NCBI GenBank assembly: GCA_009781815.1
Contig: WQVB01000017.1
Coordinates: forward strand, 1-11,587
Source: Defluviitaleaceae bacterium
Lineage (GTDB): Bacteria; Bacillota; Clostridia; Lachnospirales; WRAX01
Direction of reading: 5' to 3'
DNA: 11,587 bases
Numbering within the stretch: the stretch's first letter is position 1; each line of letters begins with the position of its first letter. Shown in pieces: positions 1-5,325 of the stretch. The notes beneath the pieces were generated by a model. The model ran no database searches. It was not told where the DNA came from and was given only the letters and a program-made list of their open reading frames with translations. The translations under genes and the position numbers were made by a program.

Positions 1-200
1 TAACTTTAAACACAATACTCAAAATAGTGGCGGTGCTTGCAGTGCTTACAGCTATAATATTTTTTATAGTAGAGTTAGTAAACGAAACGCCTGTTAGAGA
101 GATTTTCACCGAAAACTGGGCTATATTCTTAGGTGCTTTAGTGCCTGTCTTTGCGGTTGTTGTTACTTTAATCACAGAAAAGAAAGAGAAGAAGGATTAA
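1..200 (+). CDS. 3' end of an unknown small membrane protein (5'-truncated by window edge)
   Basis: An open frame runs in from the left edge and ends at TAA 198-200. The visible 65 or so residues hold two hydrophobic stretches, around IVAVLAVLTAIIFFIVELV and WAIFLGALVPVFAVVVTLI, joined by a short charged segment, and a lysine-rich C-terminus (TEKKEKKD). This suggests a protein with two membrane helices and a cytoplasmic basic tail. The stop lies three bases before the mscL ATG, and the mscL ribosome binding site is inside this gene's last codons, so the two are probably co-transcribed and translationally coupled. I do not recognise the family. The start codon lies outside the window. Confidence 0.6.
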   Translation, partial: TLNTILKIVAVLAVLTAIIFFIVELVNETPVREIFTENWAIFLGALVPVFAVVVTLITEKKEKKD

Positions 201-203
201 AAG

Positions 204-602
204 ATGAGAAAGTTTTTTAAAGAGTTTAAAGAGTTTGCCCTACAGGGCAATATAATAGCAGTTGCGGTGGGTGTGCTTATAGGCACTTCTTTCAGAGGCA
301 TTGTAGAGTCTCTAACCGACAATATAATATCCCCTATCATAGGTATATTTGCTGGGCAAAATTTTGATACATTACGTATGAATGTTGCAGGTACAACGCT
401 GTACTACGGTGCATTTATCACCGCTATCATTAACTTTTTCATCATGGCTTTTGTGGTGTTTTTGATGGTTAAAGCCATAAACGTTATGATGAGGAGCAAA
501 GACGAAGCAGAAGAAGAAACCAAGGCTTGCCCCTTTTGCACCACAGATATATCTATGGAGGCAACCCGATGCCCCGCTTGTACGTCGGTTTTGGAGAAGT
601 AG
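204..602 (+). CDS. mscL: Large-conductance mechanosensitive channel MscL with C-terminal zinc-ribbon-like tail
   Basis: MscL is a homopentameric channel of the cytoplasmic membrane that opens under membrane tension and releases solutes after osmotic downshock. The 132-residue protein has the family's N-terminal amphipathic helix (KEFKEFALQGN), TM1 at about residues 15-40 with the glycine-rich pore segment AVGVLIGTSF, a periplasmic loop around 50-65, and TM2 at about 66-92. The usual C-terminal helix bundle (an E-rich linker plus an LLTEIRDLL-type end) is replaced by two cysteine pairs, C109-C112 and C123-C126 (CPFC, 10 residues, CPAC), as expected for a small zinc ribbon. As I recall, similar ATRCP-x-C tails occur in other Firmicute MscL proteins, so this is probably a known variant. 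The ATG at 204 follows a GAAGGA ribosome binding site within the preceding gene. Confidence 0.94.
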   Translation: MRKFFKEFKEFALQGNIIAVAVGVLIGTSFRGIVESLTDNIISPIIGIFAGQNFDTLRMNVAGTTLYYGAFITAIINFFIMAFVVFLMVKAINVMMRSKDEAEEETKACPFCTTDISMEATRCPACTSVLEK

Positions 603-617
603 AATAATAACAAAATA

Positions 618-648
618 AACTCCTCACTTTTATTGGTGGGGAGTTTTT
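618..648 (+). terminator. Rho-independent terminator of mscL
   Basis: AACTCCTCAC (618-627) pairs with GTGGGGAGTT (636-645) with one G-T pair, around an 8-base loop, followed by a run of T to 648. It starts 15 bases after the mscL stop codon. Confidence 0.8.
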
Positions 649-953
649 GGTTGCAGGATCGGGGTGAAGGGTAGCGATATATGCTTTAGGATGGGGGCGG
701 CGTTATTTGGCAAGCGAGAAAATCTTTGCCCCCTCGCTCCCACCTCTTAGCCTTCTGTCGGAGCCTGTCCTGGACTTGATTCAGGGACAGCAGGCAGAGC
801 AAGGCCCAAGTGTTATTATAATCATTTGAGTGCAGCTCCCCCGCCCCGCTTGGGGGCAAAGATTTTTTGAGATAGCAAGAGAGTTGGGGTGGAGTACAGC
901 CCCTTAACTTTCTACTTTCATAAGGTTTTCCGCCCCCCAAGCGGGGTGCGTGA
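649..953. repeat. Gene-free stretch of G/C-rich inverted repeats
   Basis: I see no convincing gene here. There are two nested inverted-repeat pairs: AAAATCTTTGCCCCC at 719-733 against its exact complement at 852-866, and CCCCGCTTGGGGG at 844-856 against its exact complement at 934-946. A degenerate mini-palindrome with the CTTGA loop lies at about 765-790 (CTGTCC arm and GGGACAG arm). The block looks like layered, decayed palindromic elements. Confidence 0.55.
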
Positions 954-1073
954 GTGAGGGGCATAAAGCCAAAACGGCGAAAAAAGCAAAAACTACCCAC
1001 AGACAGATTGGCAGAACTGACACTAATAGCAATAGCTACAATAGCTGCACTAGTATCAGCAATACGGGGCTGA
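954..1073 (+). CDS. Candidate 39-residue basic/hydrophobic membrane peptide
   Basis: A GTG-started frame encodes 39 residues. A strongly basic N-terminal third (RGIKPKRRKKQKLPTDR) is followed by a clean hydrophobic helix (LAELTLIAIATIAALVSAI) and the end RG. The composition is what one expects of a small membrane-anchored peptide or toxin-like protein, and not of chance reading of a repeat. The stop at 1071-1073 is only seven bases before a strong hairpin terminator. Against it, the ribosome binding site is poor (GGGG at about 943-946) and the start region overlaps the inverted repeat at 934-946, so the 5' end may have been rearranged. Other frames give longer ORFs here but have no such pattern. 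Function unknown. Confidence 0.42.
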   Translation: MRGIKPKRRKKQKLPTDRLAELTLIAIATIAALVSAIRG

Positions 1074-1080
1074 GAGTAGC

Positions 1081-1118
1081 AAAGGGTAAGGGGGGTAAAG
1101 CCCCCTTGGTTACCCTTT
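1081..1118 (+). terminator. Terminator-like hairpin after the 39-residue ORF
   Basis: AAAGGGTAA (1081-1089) pairs with TTACCCTTT (1110-1118), enclosing a second stem of GGGGG (1091-1095) with CCCCC (1101-1105). T-rich sequence follows (TTATTTTACC). The distance from the small ORF's stop fits an intrinsic terminator. Confidence 0.6.
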
Positions 1119-1188
1119 TATTTTACCATATGCGTATAAGATGGTCAAGAGCGAATTTAAAAAGGGAGTGTCCAAATAATGTTGGTAA

Positions 1189-1275
1189 CGTCATCCTAAA
1201 TCCTTGGCAAGGTTTGATTCAGGATCCCCTTCCTTCCCGATTATTCGGACTAGGAAGGGGATTGCGGGTCAAGTT
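1189..1275. repeat. Degenerate copy of the GTCAT/CTTGA palindromic element
   Basis: It begins CGTCATCCTAAA and ends with GGATTGCGGGTCAAG, the same two end types as the better-preserved copy at 3061-3146. In between, CCCCTTCCT (1226-1234) pairs with AGGAAGGGG (1252-1260). The left mini-palindrome is interrupted by TCCTTGGCAAGG. From 1276 to 1347 I see only low-complexity remnants; CCCGCAAT at 1333-1340 is the complement of ATTGCGGG at 1261-1268. Confidence 0.6.
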
Positions 1276-1347
1276 TTGCTTAAAACCAAGCTCCGCCTAA
1301 AATCTAACTCAACCAAGGGCATCAACCAAGAGCCCGCAATAGGCTTG

Positions 1348-1546
1348 TAGCGAAACAAATCCAATATACAGCCCACCCCGTAGAGAAGGGATCCTTGGCT
1401 GACTTTGGAGCTTGTCTCCAAACAAAAGCTTATCCATTCCGCAATGGTTTATCTTAACCATGATAATAACCCTACTTGAATGATAACGGAATGGATAAAT
1501 CCCTTCCCTACAGGGTGGGTTGGCAAGGTGGTGTTTTGTTTCGCTA
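1348..1546. repeat. 199-base palindromic element, second repeat family
   Basis: Three nested inverted-repeat pairs share one centre: TAGCGAAACAAA (1348-1359) with its complement at 1535-1546; CCCACCCCGTAGAGAAGGGA (from 1372) with its complement at about 1499-1519, two mismatches; and TTATCCATTCCG (1430-1441) with CGGAATGGATAA (1487-1498). The inner motif CGGAATGGATAA recurs at the last bases of the window (11576-11587), so this is a dispersed family. The element ends five bases from the stop codon of the minus-strand oxidoreductase gene and may act as its terminator. Confidence 0.7.
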
Positions 1547-1551
1547 TGGGT

Positions 1552-2988
1552 TTAATGACGATCAAGTGGCATTGATGCGTTGTGGGTATTGCTTCGGTTT
1601 TTGATTGCTTCACACCCCTCAGGGTTGCTTGGCCCACATTTTAGGCAACGGCCAGCCTCTTTAATAATTTGCTCTACATCTGCTGTAGCAATAGCTTTTA
1701 ATCGCTCTTTCTTAGGTATATTTGAAAAATCATTAGGATTTTGAGGGTATTCTTCATTAGGTATGTTTTTTTCAAATAGAGGCATAGCCTGCCCCTTTAA
1801 AAAGGCATCCACAGCAGCGGCACATTTTTTTGCATCTGCCATGGCCTCTATAGCTATACCCGCCCCATTGTCTATAGCATCACCAATGGCGAAAATATTA
1901 GGGATGTTAGTGCCGAATGATTGATTTGTTTGGATATTGCCATAGTCGTTAAGGGTTATCCCTTCTAGCCCTTTAAGGTTAGGCTTTTGCCCTATAGCCA
2001 TAATGATATTGTCAATGGCGAGGGTCTCTATCACATCATCATCCACACTTTTAAGCCTAACGGCAGCTACCTTGCCCCCATCCCCCAAAATCTCCACAGG
2101 GTTGACTAAAAACTTAAAAATCGCCCCTTCTTTTTCGGCTTCCTCGACCTCTATGTGGTGGGCGGGCATTTGAGACTTTGTGCGGCGATATATCACATAC
2201 ACTTTTTTCGCCTGTAGGCTAATGGCAGCTCTAGCAGCATCCATAGCGGTGTTGCCGCCACCAACCACTGCCACCACCTTGCCTTTAAGGTCTTGAAGCT
2301 TGTCCATTGCTATATCCCTTAAAAAATAAACACCTCCTAAAACCCCATCCAGATGCTCCCCATCGCACTTCAATGTGGATGCCCTCCAAGCACCGCAAGC
2401 CACAATAACGGCGTGGTGAGATTGGCGAAGGCTATCTAAAGTTAAATCCTCCCCAATTTTCATATTATTGTGGAGGTTTATGCCCATTTGCACAAGCACA
2501 TCTATCTCTCTAGCCAACACCTTACGAGGCAGGCGAAAGGAGGGTACACCATAGCGGAGCATGCCCCCCATCTCTAGCATGGCATCATATATATCCACCT
2601 CATGCCCCATTTGACGAAGAAAATAGCCACAAGAAAGCCCCCCAGGCCCGCCGCCTATAACGGCTATTTTTTTGCCCGTTAGAGTTTGAGGAGGTTGGGG
2701 GTTATCATCAGCGTGGTTGCCTACAAATGTTTTAATATCCCCAATAGCTATAGGCTTGTCTACATATTTGCGGGTGCAGGCGTCTTCGCAAGGGCGGGGG
2801 CAAATGTAGCCTATAGAGGCTGGCAGGGGTATTTTGTCTTTAAGCAACTTCAGAGCTTGGCTAAAACGCCCCCTCGCTGCAAGGCCTACATAGCCTAAAC
2901 AATTGGTTTGGGCTGGGCAGGCTCTTGTGCAAGGCGGCAAGCAGTCTAGCATATTTTTTATATCTAAGTTTTTCGTGTTTTTATCCAT
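1552..2988 (-). CDS. GltD-like FAD/Fe-S NAD(P)H oxidoreductase (glutamate synthase beta-subunit family)
   Basis: A soluble flavoprotein that passes electrons between NAD(P)H, FAD and iron-sulfur clusters. Counting 478 residues from ATG 2988, an N-terminal Fe-S domain has cysteines C16, C20, C24, C30 (CLPPCTRACP) and C63, C67, C71 (CPRPCEDAC). The FAD fold GGGPGG is at 112-117, the NAD(P)H fold GGGNTA at 243-248, and the C-terminal FAD motif IFAIGD at about 365-370. A further cysteine set (RCLKCG, C448, C451, C459) lies near the end. This is the GltD/NfnB-type architecture. No gltB large subunit is adjacent, so a role in glutamate synthesis is not established and electron transfer to another partner is equally possible. 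The frame stays open upstream to 3066, but those 26 codons fall in a palindromic repeat and across a likely promoter, and they lack family similarity, so I start at 2988. Confidence 0.88.
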   Translation of the reverse strand: MDKNTKNLDIKNMLDCLPPCTRACPAQTNCLGYVGLAARGRFSQALKLLKDKIPLPASIGYICPRPCEDACTRKYVDKPIAIGDIKTFVGNHADDNPQPPQTLTGKKIAVIGGGPGGLSCGYFLRQMGHEVDIYDAMLEMGGMLRYGVPSFRLPRKVLAREIDVLVQMGINLHNNMKIGEDLTLDSLRQSHHAVIVACGAWRASTLKCDGEHLDGVLGGVYFLRDIAMDKLQDLKGKVVAVVGGGNTAMDAARAAISLQAKKVYVIYRRTKSQMPAHHIEVEEAEKEGAIFKFLVNPVEILGDGGKVAAVRLKSVDDDVIETLAIDNIIMAIGQKPNLKGLEGITLNDYGNIQTNQSFGTNIPNIFAIGDAIDNGAGIAIEAMADAKKCAAAVDAFLKGQAMPLFEKNIPNEEYPQNPNDFSNIPKKERLKAIATADVEQIIKEAGRCLKCGPSNPEGCEAIKNRSNTHNASMPLDRH

Positions 2989-2994
2989 AATGTG

Positions 2995-3023
2995 ATTATA
3001 ACCTTTGCAATTTAAAATATCAA
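2995..3023 (-). promoter_or_regulatory. Sigma-A-type promoter for the GltD-like gene
   Basis: On the minus strand, TTGATA (3023-3018) and TATAAT (3000-2995) are separated by 17 bases. The predicted transcription start falls at about 2988, on the A of the chosen ATG, implying a leaderless or nearly leaderless mRNA unless another promoter is used. Confidence 0.5.
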
Positions 3024-3060
3024 GATGATAAATTTTGAAGGCGTGGACAACTGCGTCCAT

Positions 3061-3146
3061 CGTCATCCTGAACTTGATTCAGGATCCCCTTCCTAGTCTA
3101 AATAATTCAGGAAGGGAGGGGATTGCGGATCAAGTCCGCAATGACG
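3061..3146. repeat. Palindromic element with two different mini-hairpins
   Basis: The left mini-palindrome has stem ATCCTGAA (3065-3072), loop CTTGA, and complement TTCAGGAT (3078-3085). The right one has stem ATTGCGGA (3122-3129), loop TCAAG, and complement TCCGCAAT (3135-3142). GTCAT and ATGAC flank the outside. A CCCTTCCT/AGGAAGGG stem sits between them. The two stems differ from each other but each is perfectly self-complementary. Confidence 0.75.
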
Positions 3147-3191
3147 TTGTGGATGCTATTTACCCACTCCCAATTTTGAGGGAAAAATTTG

Positions 3192-3221
3192 TTGAAAATT
3201 ATTATAAAAATGTGATATAGT
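3192..3221 (+). promoter_or_regulatory. Promoter reading into the palindromic toxin element
   Basis: TTGAAA (3192-3197), 18-base spacer, TATAGT (3216-3221). The predicted start, about 3229, is at the outer edge of the left inverted-repeat arm, giving a leader of about 150 bases before the small ORF. Confidence 0.5.
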
Positions 3222-3355
3222 CATATTTAGAGCAATCCTTTTGTTTGTAGCTTTTCTTAGGTTTTTCAAGATAAGACAAAAACGCTTCAATTTTGTGTTA
3301 TCGCAGTAAAAAATCTTAGAAAAGGTAAAACAAAAAAAGCAAGGCGGTTGGCGAC

Positions 3356-3371
3356 CCTCCTAGAAAGGAGG
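3356..3371 (+). promoter_or_regulatory. Hairpin sequestering the toxin ribosome binding site
   Basis: CCTCCT (3356-3361) is exactly complementary to AGGAGG (3366-3371) across a 4-base loop AGAA. The right strand is the core of the Shine-Dalgarno AAAGGAGGTGAT (3364-3375) of the 35-residue ORF, so the hairpin would block ribosome entry until opened. Confidence 0.6.
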
Positions 3372-3378
3372 TGATACC

Positions 3379-3486
3379 ATGTCTGGATTTGAAATCATTA
3401 TGATTATATTTAATGTGGTAACTATCGTTATTTCATTAATAGGGCTTTTGATACATATTTCAGATTTATTTTCTAAAAGAAAATAA
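3379..3486 (+). CDS. Putative holin-like / type I toxin membrane peptide (35 aa)
   Basis: The predicted peptide has a short N-terminus (MSGFE), one hydrophobic helix of about 23 residues (IIMIIFNVVTIVISLIGLLIH) and a basic tail (SDLFSKRK). This is the build of the putative holin-like toxins of Firmicutes and of type I toxins, which insert in the cytoplasmic membrane and depolarise it. The start is fixed by AAAGGAGGTGAT seven bases after GGAGG, an unusually long match to the 3' end of 16S rRNA. That signal is folded into a hairpin, a common type I toxin trait. The stop codon overlaps a strong bidirectional terminator. A convergent promoter on the other side could make an antisense RNA overlapping the mRNA 3' end. 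Family assignment is from composition and context, and toxicity is an inference. Confidence 0.72.
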   Translation: MSGFEIIMIIFNVVTIVISLIGLLIHISDLFSKRK

Positions 3487-3652
3487 CCGCCCCTAGGCAA
3501 GGAATACGGTTATTTTTTGATCACATTACCTAAGCCAACCACTTTTCCGTTTTACATTTTCTAAGCCTTTGTATTCAATTTTACGCAATTGAAGCCTTTG
3601 CGTAAAACATCTACAAAGCCTAAGAAAATCTACAAACGAAAGGATTGCCCTT
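3475..3652 (-). ncRNA. Putative antisense RNA converging on the toxin-like gene
   Basis: A minus-strand promoter at 3687-3659 would start a transcript at about 3652, and the shared hairpin would end it near 3475, giving roughly 178 bases. It would overlap the mRNA 3' end, including the last codons, by about 40 bases, the arrangement known for TxpA/RatA and BsrG/SR4. Its first 115 or so bases resemble the mRNA leader because of the inverted repeat. No expression evidence is available; the boundaries are inferred. Confidence 0.4.
3480..3518 (+). terminator. Bidirectional terminator of the toxin-like gene
   Basis: AAAATAACCG (3480-3489) pairs perfectly with CGGTTATTTT (3507-3516), followed by T on the plus strand. 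On the minus strand the stem is followed by TTTTCTTTT, so it can also stop the convergent transcript. It overlaps the small ORF's stop codon. Confidence 0.8.
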
Positions 3653-3658
3653 TTTATT

Positions 3659-3687
3659 ATTATAACAAAGATATCTCGCTTATGCAA
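3659..3687 (-). promoter_or_regulatory. Minus-strand promoter for the putative antisense RNA
   Basis: On the minus strand, TTGCAT (3687-3682), 17-base spacer, TATAAT (3664-3659). It lies just outside the right arm of the palindromic element, mirroring the plus-strand promoter at 3192-3221. Confidence 0.5.
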
Positions 3688-3722
3688 GTATTTTTTCAAA
3701 CGAGAATCGACAGTATATCCTC

Positions 3723-3751
3723 TTGCATATTTTCAACCTTTGTGAGATAAT
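3723..3751 (+). promoter_or_regulatory. Promoter of dapL
   Basis: TTGCAT (3723-3728), 17-base spacer, GATAAT (3746-3751). The predicted start is near 3758, leaving a short leader of about 34 bases with the small palindrome AGTATT/AATACT. No lysine riboswitch-sized leader is present. Confidence 0.55.
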
Positions 3752-3791
3752 GAGTATTAAAATACTATTATCCTTTAGGAGGGCATCCAAA

Positions 3792-4979
3792 GTGAAATTA
3801 AATCAAAATTATGCAAATTTAAAAGACAGCTATCTTTTTTCAACCATAGCAAAAAAAGCCGCAGCTCATATAGAGGCTAACTCAAATGCAGAGGTTATCC
3901 GCCTTGGTATTGGAGACGTTACACGACCGCTGCCTGCCGCAGCTATAGAGGCTATGCAAGGTGCTGTAACCGATATGTCGCAAGCCGCCACCTTTAAAGG
4001 CTATGGCCCAGAGCAAGGCTACCCTTTTTTGAGGGAGGCTATAAGAGATTATTATGCAACTAAGGGCGTTACCCTTGATGCAAACGAGATTTTTGTGGGG
4101 GATGGGGCAAAAAGCGACATCGGCAACATTTTAGATATTTTTGCAAAAGACAATAATGTTATCATCCCTGACCCAGTGTACCCAGCCTACCTTGACGCTA
4201 ACGTGATGGACGGCCGCCCTATATATTACATACAAGGCAATGAAGAAAACGGCTTTTTACCTATGCCAGGGGCTATAGAGGCACAAAACATCAAGCCACA
4301 TATCATCTACATGTGTTCCCCAAACAACCCAACGGGGGCAACTTATAATAAAGAGCAGTTAAAAGCGTGGGTAGACTATGCCCTTGCAAATAAAGCCGTT
4401 ATCTTGTTTGATGCGGCTTATGAATGTTTTATAACCAACGACAGCCTACCCACCAGCATTTTTGAGATAGAAGGGGCGACCAAATGTGCTATAGAGATAT
4501 GCTCCCTATCCAAGGTGGCTGGCTTTACTGGCGTTCGCTGTGGCTACACCATCATATCTAAAGAGCTTGTGGTAGACGGCACGTCTCTAGCCGCCATGTG
4601 GCTGCGCCGCCAAACAACCAAGTTTAACGGTGTGTCTTATATAGTGCAAAAGGGTGCTGCTGCTGCCTTGTCTCCTGAAGGGCTTAAGCAATGCCGTGAA
4701 AATGTGGAGTATTACCTTGAAAATGCAAAGCTAATATCCAAAACCCTTACGGAGCTTGGCATATGGCATACATCAGGCAATGCACCATATATATGGCTTA
4801 AATGCCCGCAAGGCCTCTCTTCTTGGGAGTTTTTTGACAAACTGCTTGCAGAGGCAAACATTGTAGGCACGCCAGGGGCTGGCTTTGGTAGCTGTGGCGA
4901 AGGCTTCTTCCGCCTCTCGGCCTTCAACACTCGTGAAAATGTAGAAAAGGCTATGGAGCGTATTCGCAAGGTTTTTTAG
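3792..4979 (+). CDS. dapL: LL-diaminopimelate aminotransferase
   Basis: A PLP-dependent cytoplasmic enzyme (EC 2.6.1.83) that converts tetrahydrodipicolinate and glutamate directly to LL-2,6-diaminopimelate, bypassing the acylated intermediates of the lysine/peptidoglycan pathway. From GTG 3792 the protein is 395 residues, near the family norm of about 400-410. It shows the characteristic N-terminus NYANLKDSYLFSTIAKK, the signature RLGIGDVTRPLP (37-48), the cofactor-site SPNNPTG (176-182), Asp207 in LFDAAY, and the Schiff-base lysine K241 in SLSKVAGFTGVRCGY. I chose GTG 3792 because TAGGAGGG (3776-3783) precedes it and homologues begin here. The frame is open to a TTG at 3723, but that lies in the -35 box. 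The gene stands alone, with no other dap gene beside it. Confidence 0.95.
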   Translation: MKLNQNYANLKDSYLFSTIAKKAAAHIEANSNAEVIRLGIGDVTRPLPAAAIEAMQGAVTDMSQAATFKGYGPEQGYPFLREAIRDYYATKGVTLDANEIFVGDGAKSDIGNILDIFAKDNNVIIPDPVYPAYLDANVMDGRPIYYIQGNEENGFLPMPGAIEAQNIKPHIIYMCSPNNPTGATYNKEQLKAWVDYALANKAVILFDAAYECFITNDSLPTSIFEIEGATKCAIEICSLSKVAGFTGVRCGYTIISKELVVDGTSLAAMWLRRQTTKFNGVSYIVQKGAAAALSPEGLKQCRENVEYYLENAKLISKTLTELGIWHTSGNAPYIWLKCPQGLSSWEFFDKLLAEANIVGTPGAGFGSCGEGFFRLSAFNTRENVEKAMERIRKVF

Positions 4980-5096
4980 GGCTTAACCTTTTATTGACTG
5001 CATACTCTATACGTAACTCTTGCCCCAACTGTTATGCATCATCGACCCCTCATCATCCCACACCCAAGTCATCACCCATCCCTCCTTTTAAGTCGT

Positions 5097-5228
5097 CATC
5101 CCGCCCACCTCCCGTCATCCCGTGCTTGACACGGGATCTAATTGGAGTAGGGCAGGCTTAGTTGGGGTTGTGTACTATCATGCATAGATCCCGTGTCAAG
5201 CACGGGATGACGGGAGGTGGGCGGGATG
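5097..5228. repeat. Perfect 43-base inverted repeat, main palindromic family
   Basis: The arms 5097-5139 and 5186-5228 are exact complements, with a 46-base centre. Each arm contains its own mini-hairpin (stem ATCCCGTG, loop CTTGA or TCAAG, complement CACGGGAT). The centre (AATTGGAGTAGGGCAGGCTT...) recurs at 11358-11403 in the same orientation and at 6468-6514 in reverse. The rest of the dapL-abiH gap (4980-5325) holds only GTCATCCC-like fragments, with no visible dapL terminator. Confidence 0.9.
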
Positions 5229-5325
5229 GCGGTAGGGTGGTGGGGCTGATGAGAGGATGTCTTGGAATAACGGCTGGAGTGGAATGGTCAACTTGAAGGA
5301 CAATTAGCATTTTGGAGGACTAAAG

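Larger units (their letters stand above)
3232..3648. repeat. Palindromic element (about 120-base arms) enclosing a toxin-like gene
   Basis: The left arm 3232-3352 and right arm 3534-3648 are long imperfect inverted repeats. The outer 30 bases (3232-3261 against 3619-3648) differ at two positions. The inner block CTTAGAAAAGGTAAAAC (3315-3331) matches the complement of 3549-3565 with one difference. Shorter matches (GCTTCAATT, GGTTGGC) link the rest. Within each arm, CTTTTCTTAG and a downstream CTTAGAAAAG-like block can pair, so each outward-started transcript would carry a similar leader hairpin. The element sits between the GltD-like gene and dapL and encodes no transposase. Confidence 0.82.

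Noticed and set aside
686..1000. 104-codon minus-strand ORF
   Set aside because: It is made of inverted repeats (proline- and cysteine-rich low-complexity translation) with no ribosome binding site.
950..1300. 116-codon plus-strand ORF
   Set aside because: It runs through a terminator hairpin and a palindromic repeat, has no domain-like pattern, and overlaps the better 39-residue frame.
1552..2988. Assignment as a true glutamate synthase small subunit (gltD)
   Set aside because: The fold and motifs fit, but no gltB partner is adjacent and the family includes many other electron-transfer proteins.
3758..3791. Lysine riboswitch or T-box upstream of dapL
   Set aside because: The leader from the predicted promoter is only about 34 bases, too short for either.
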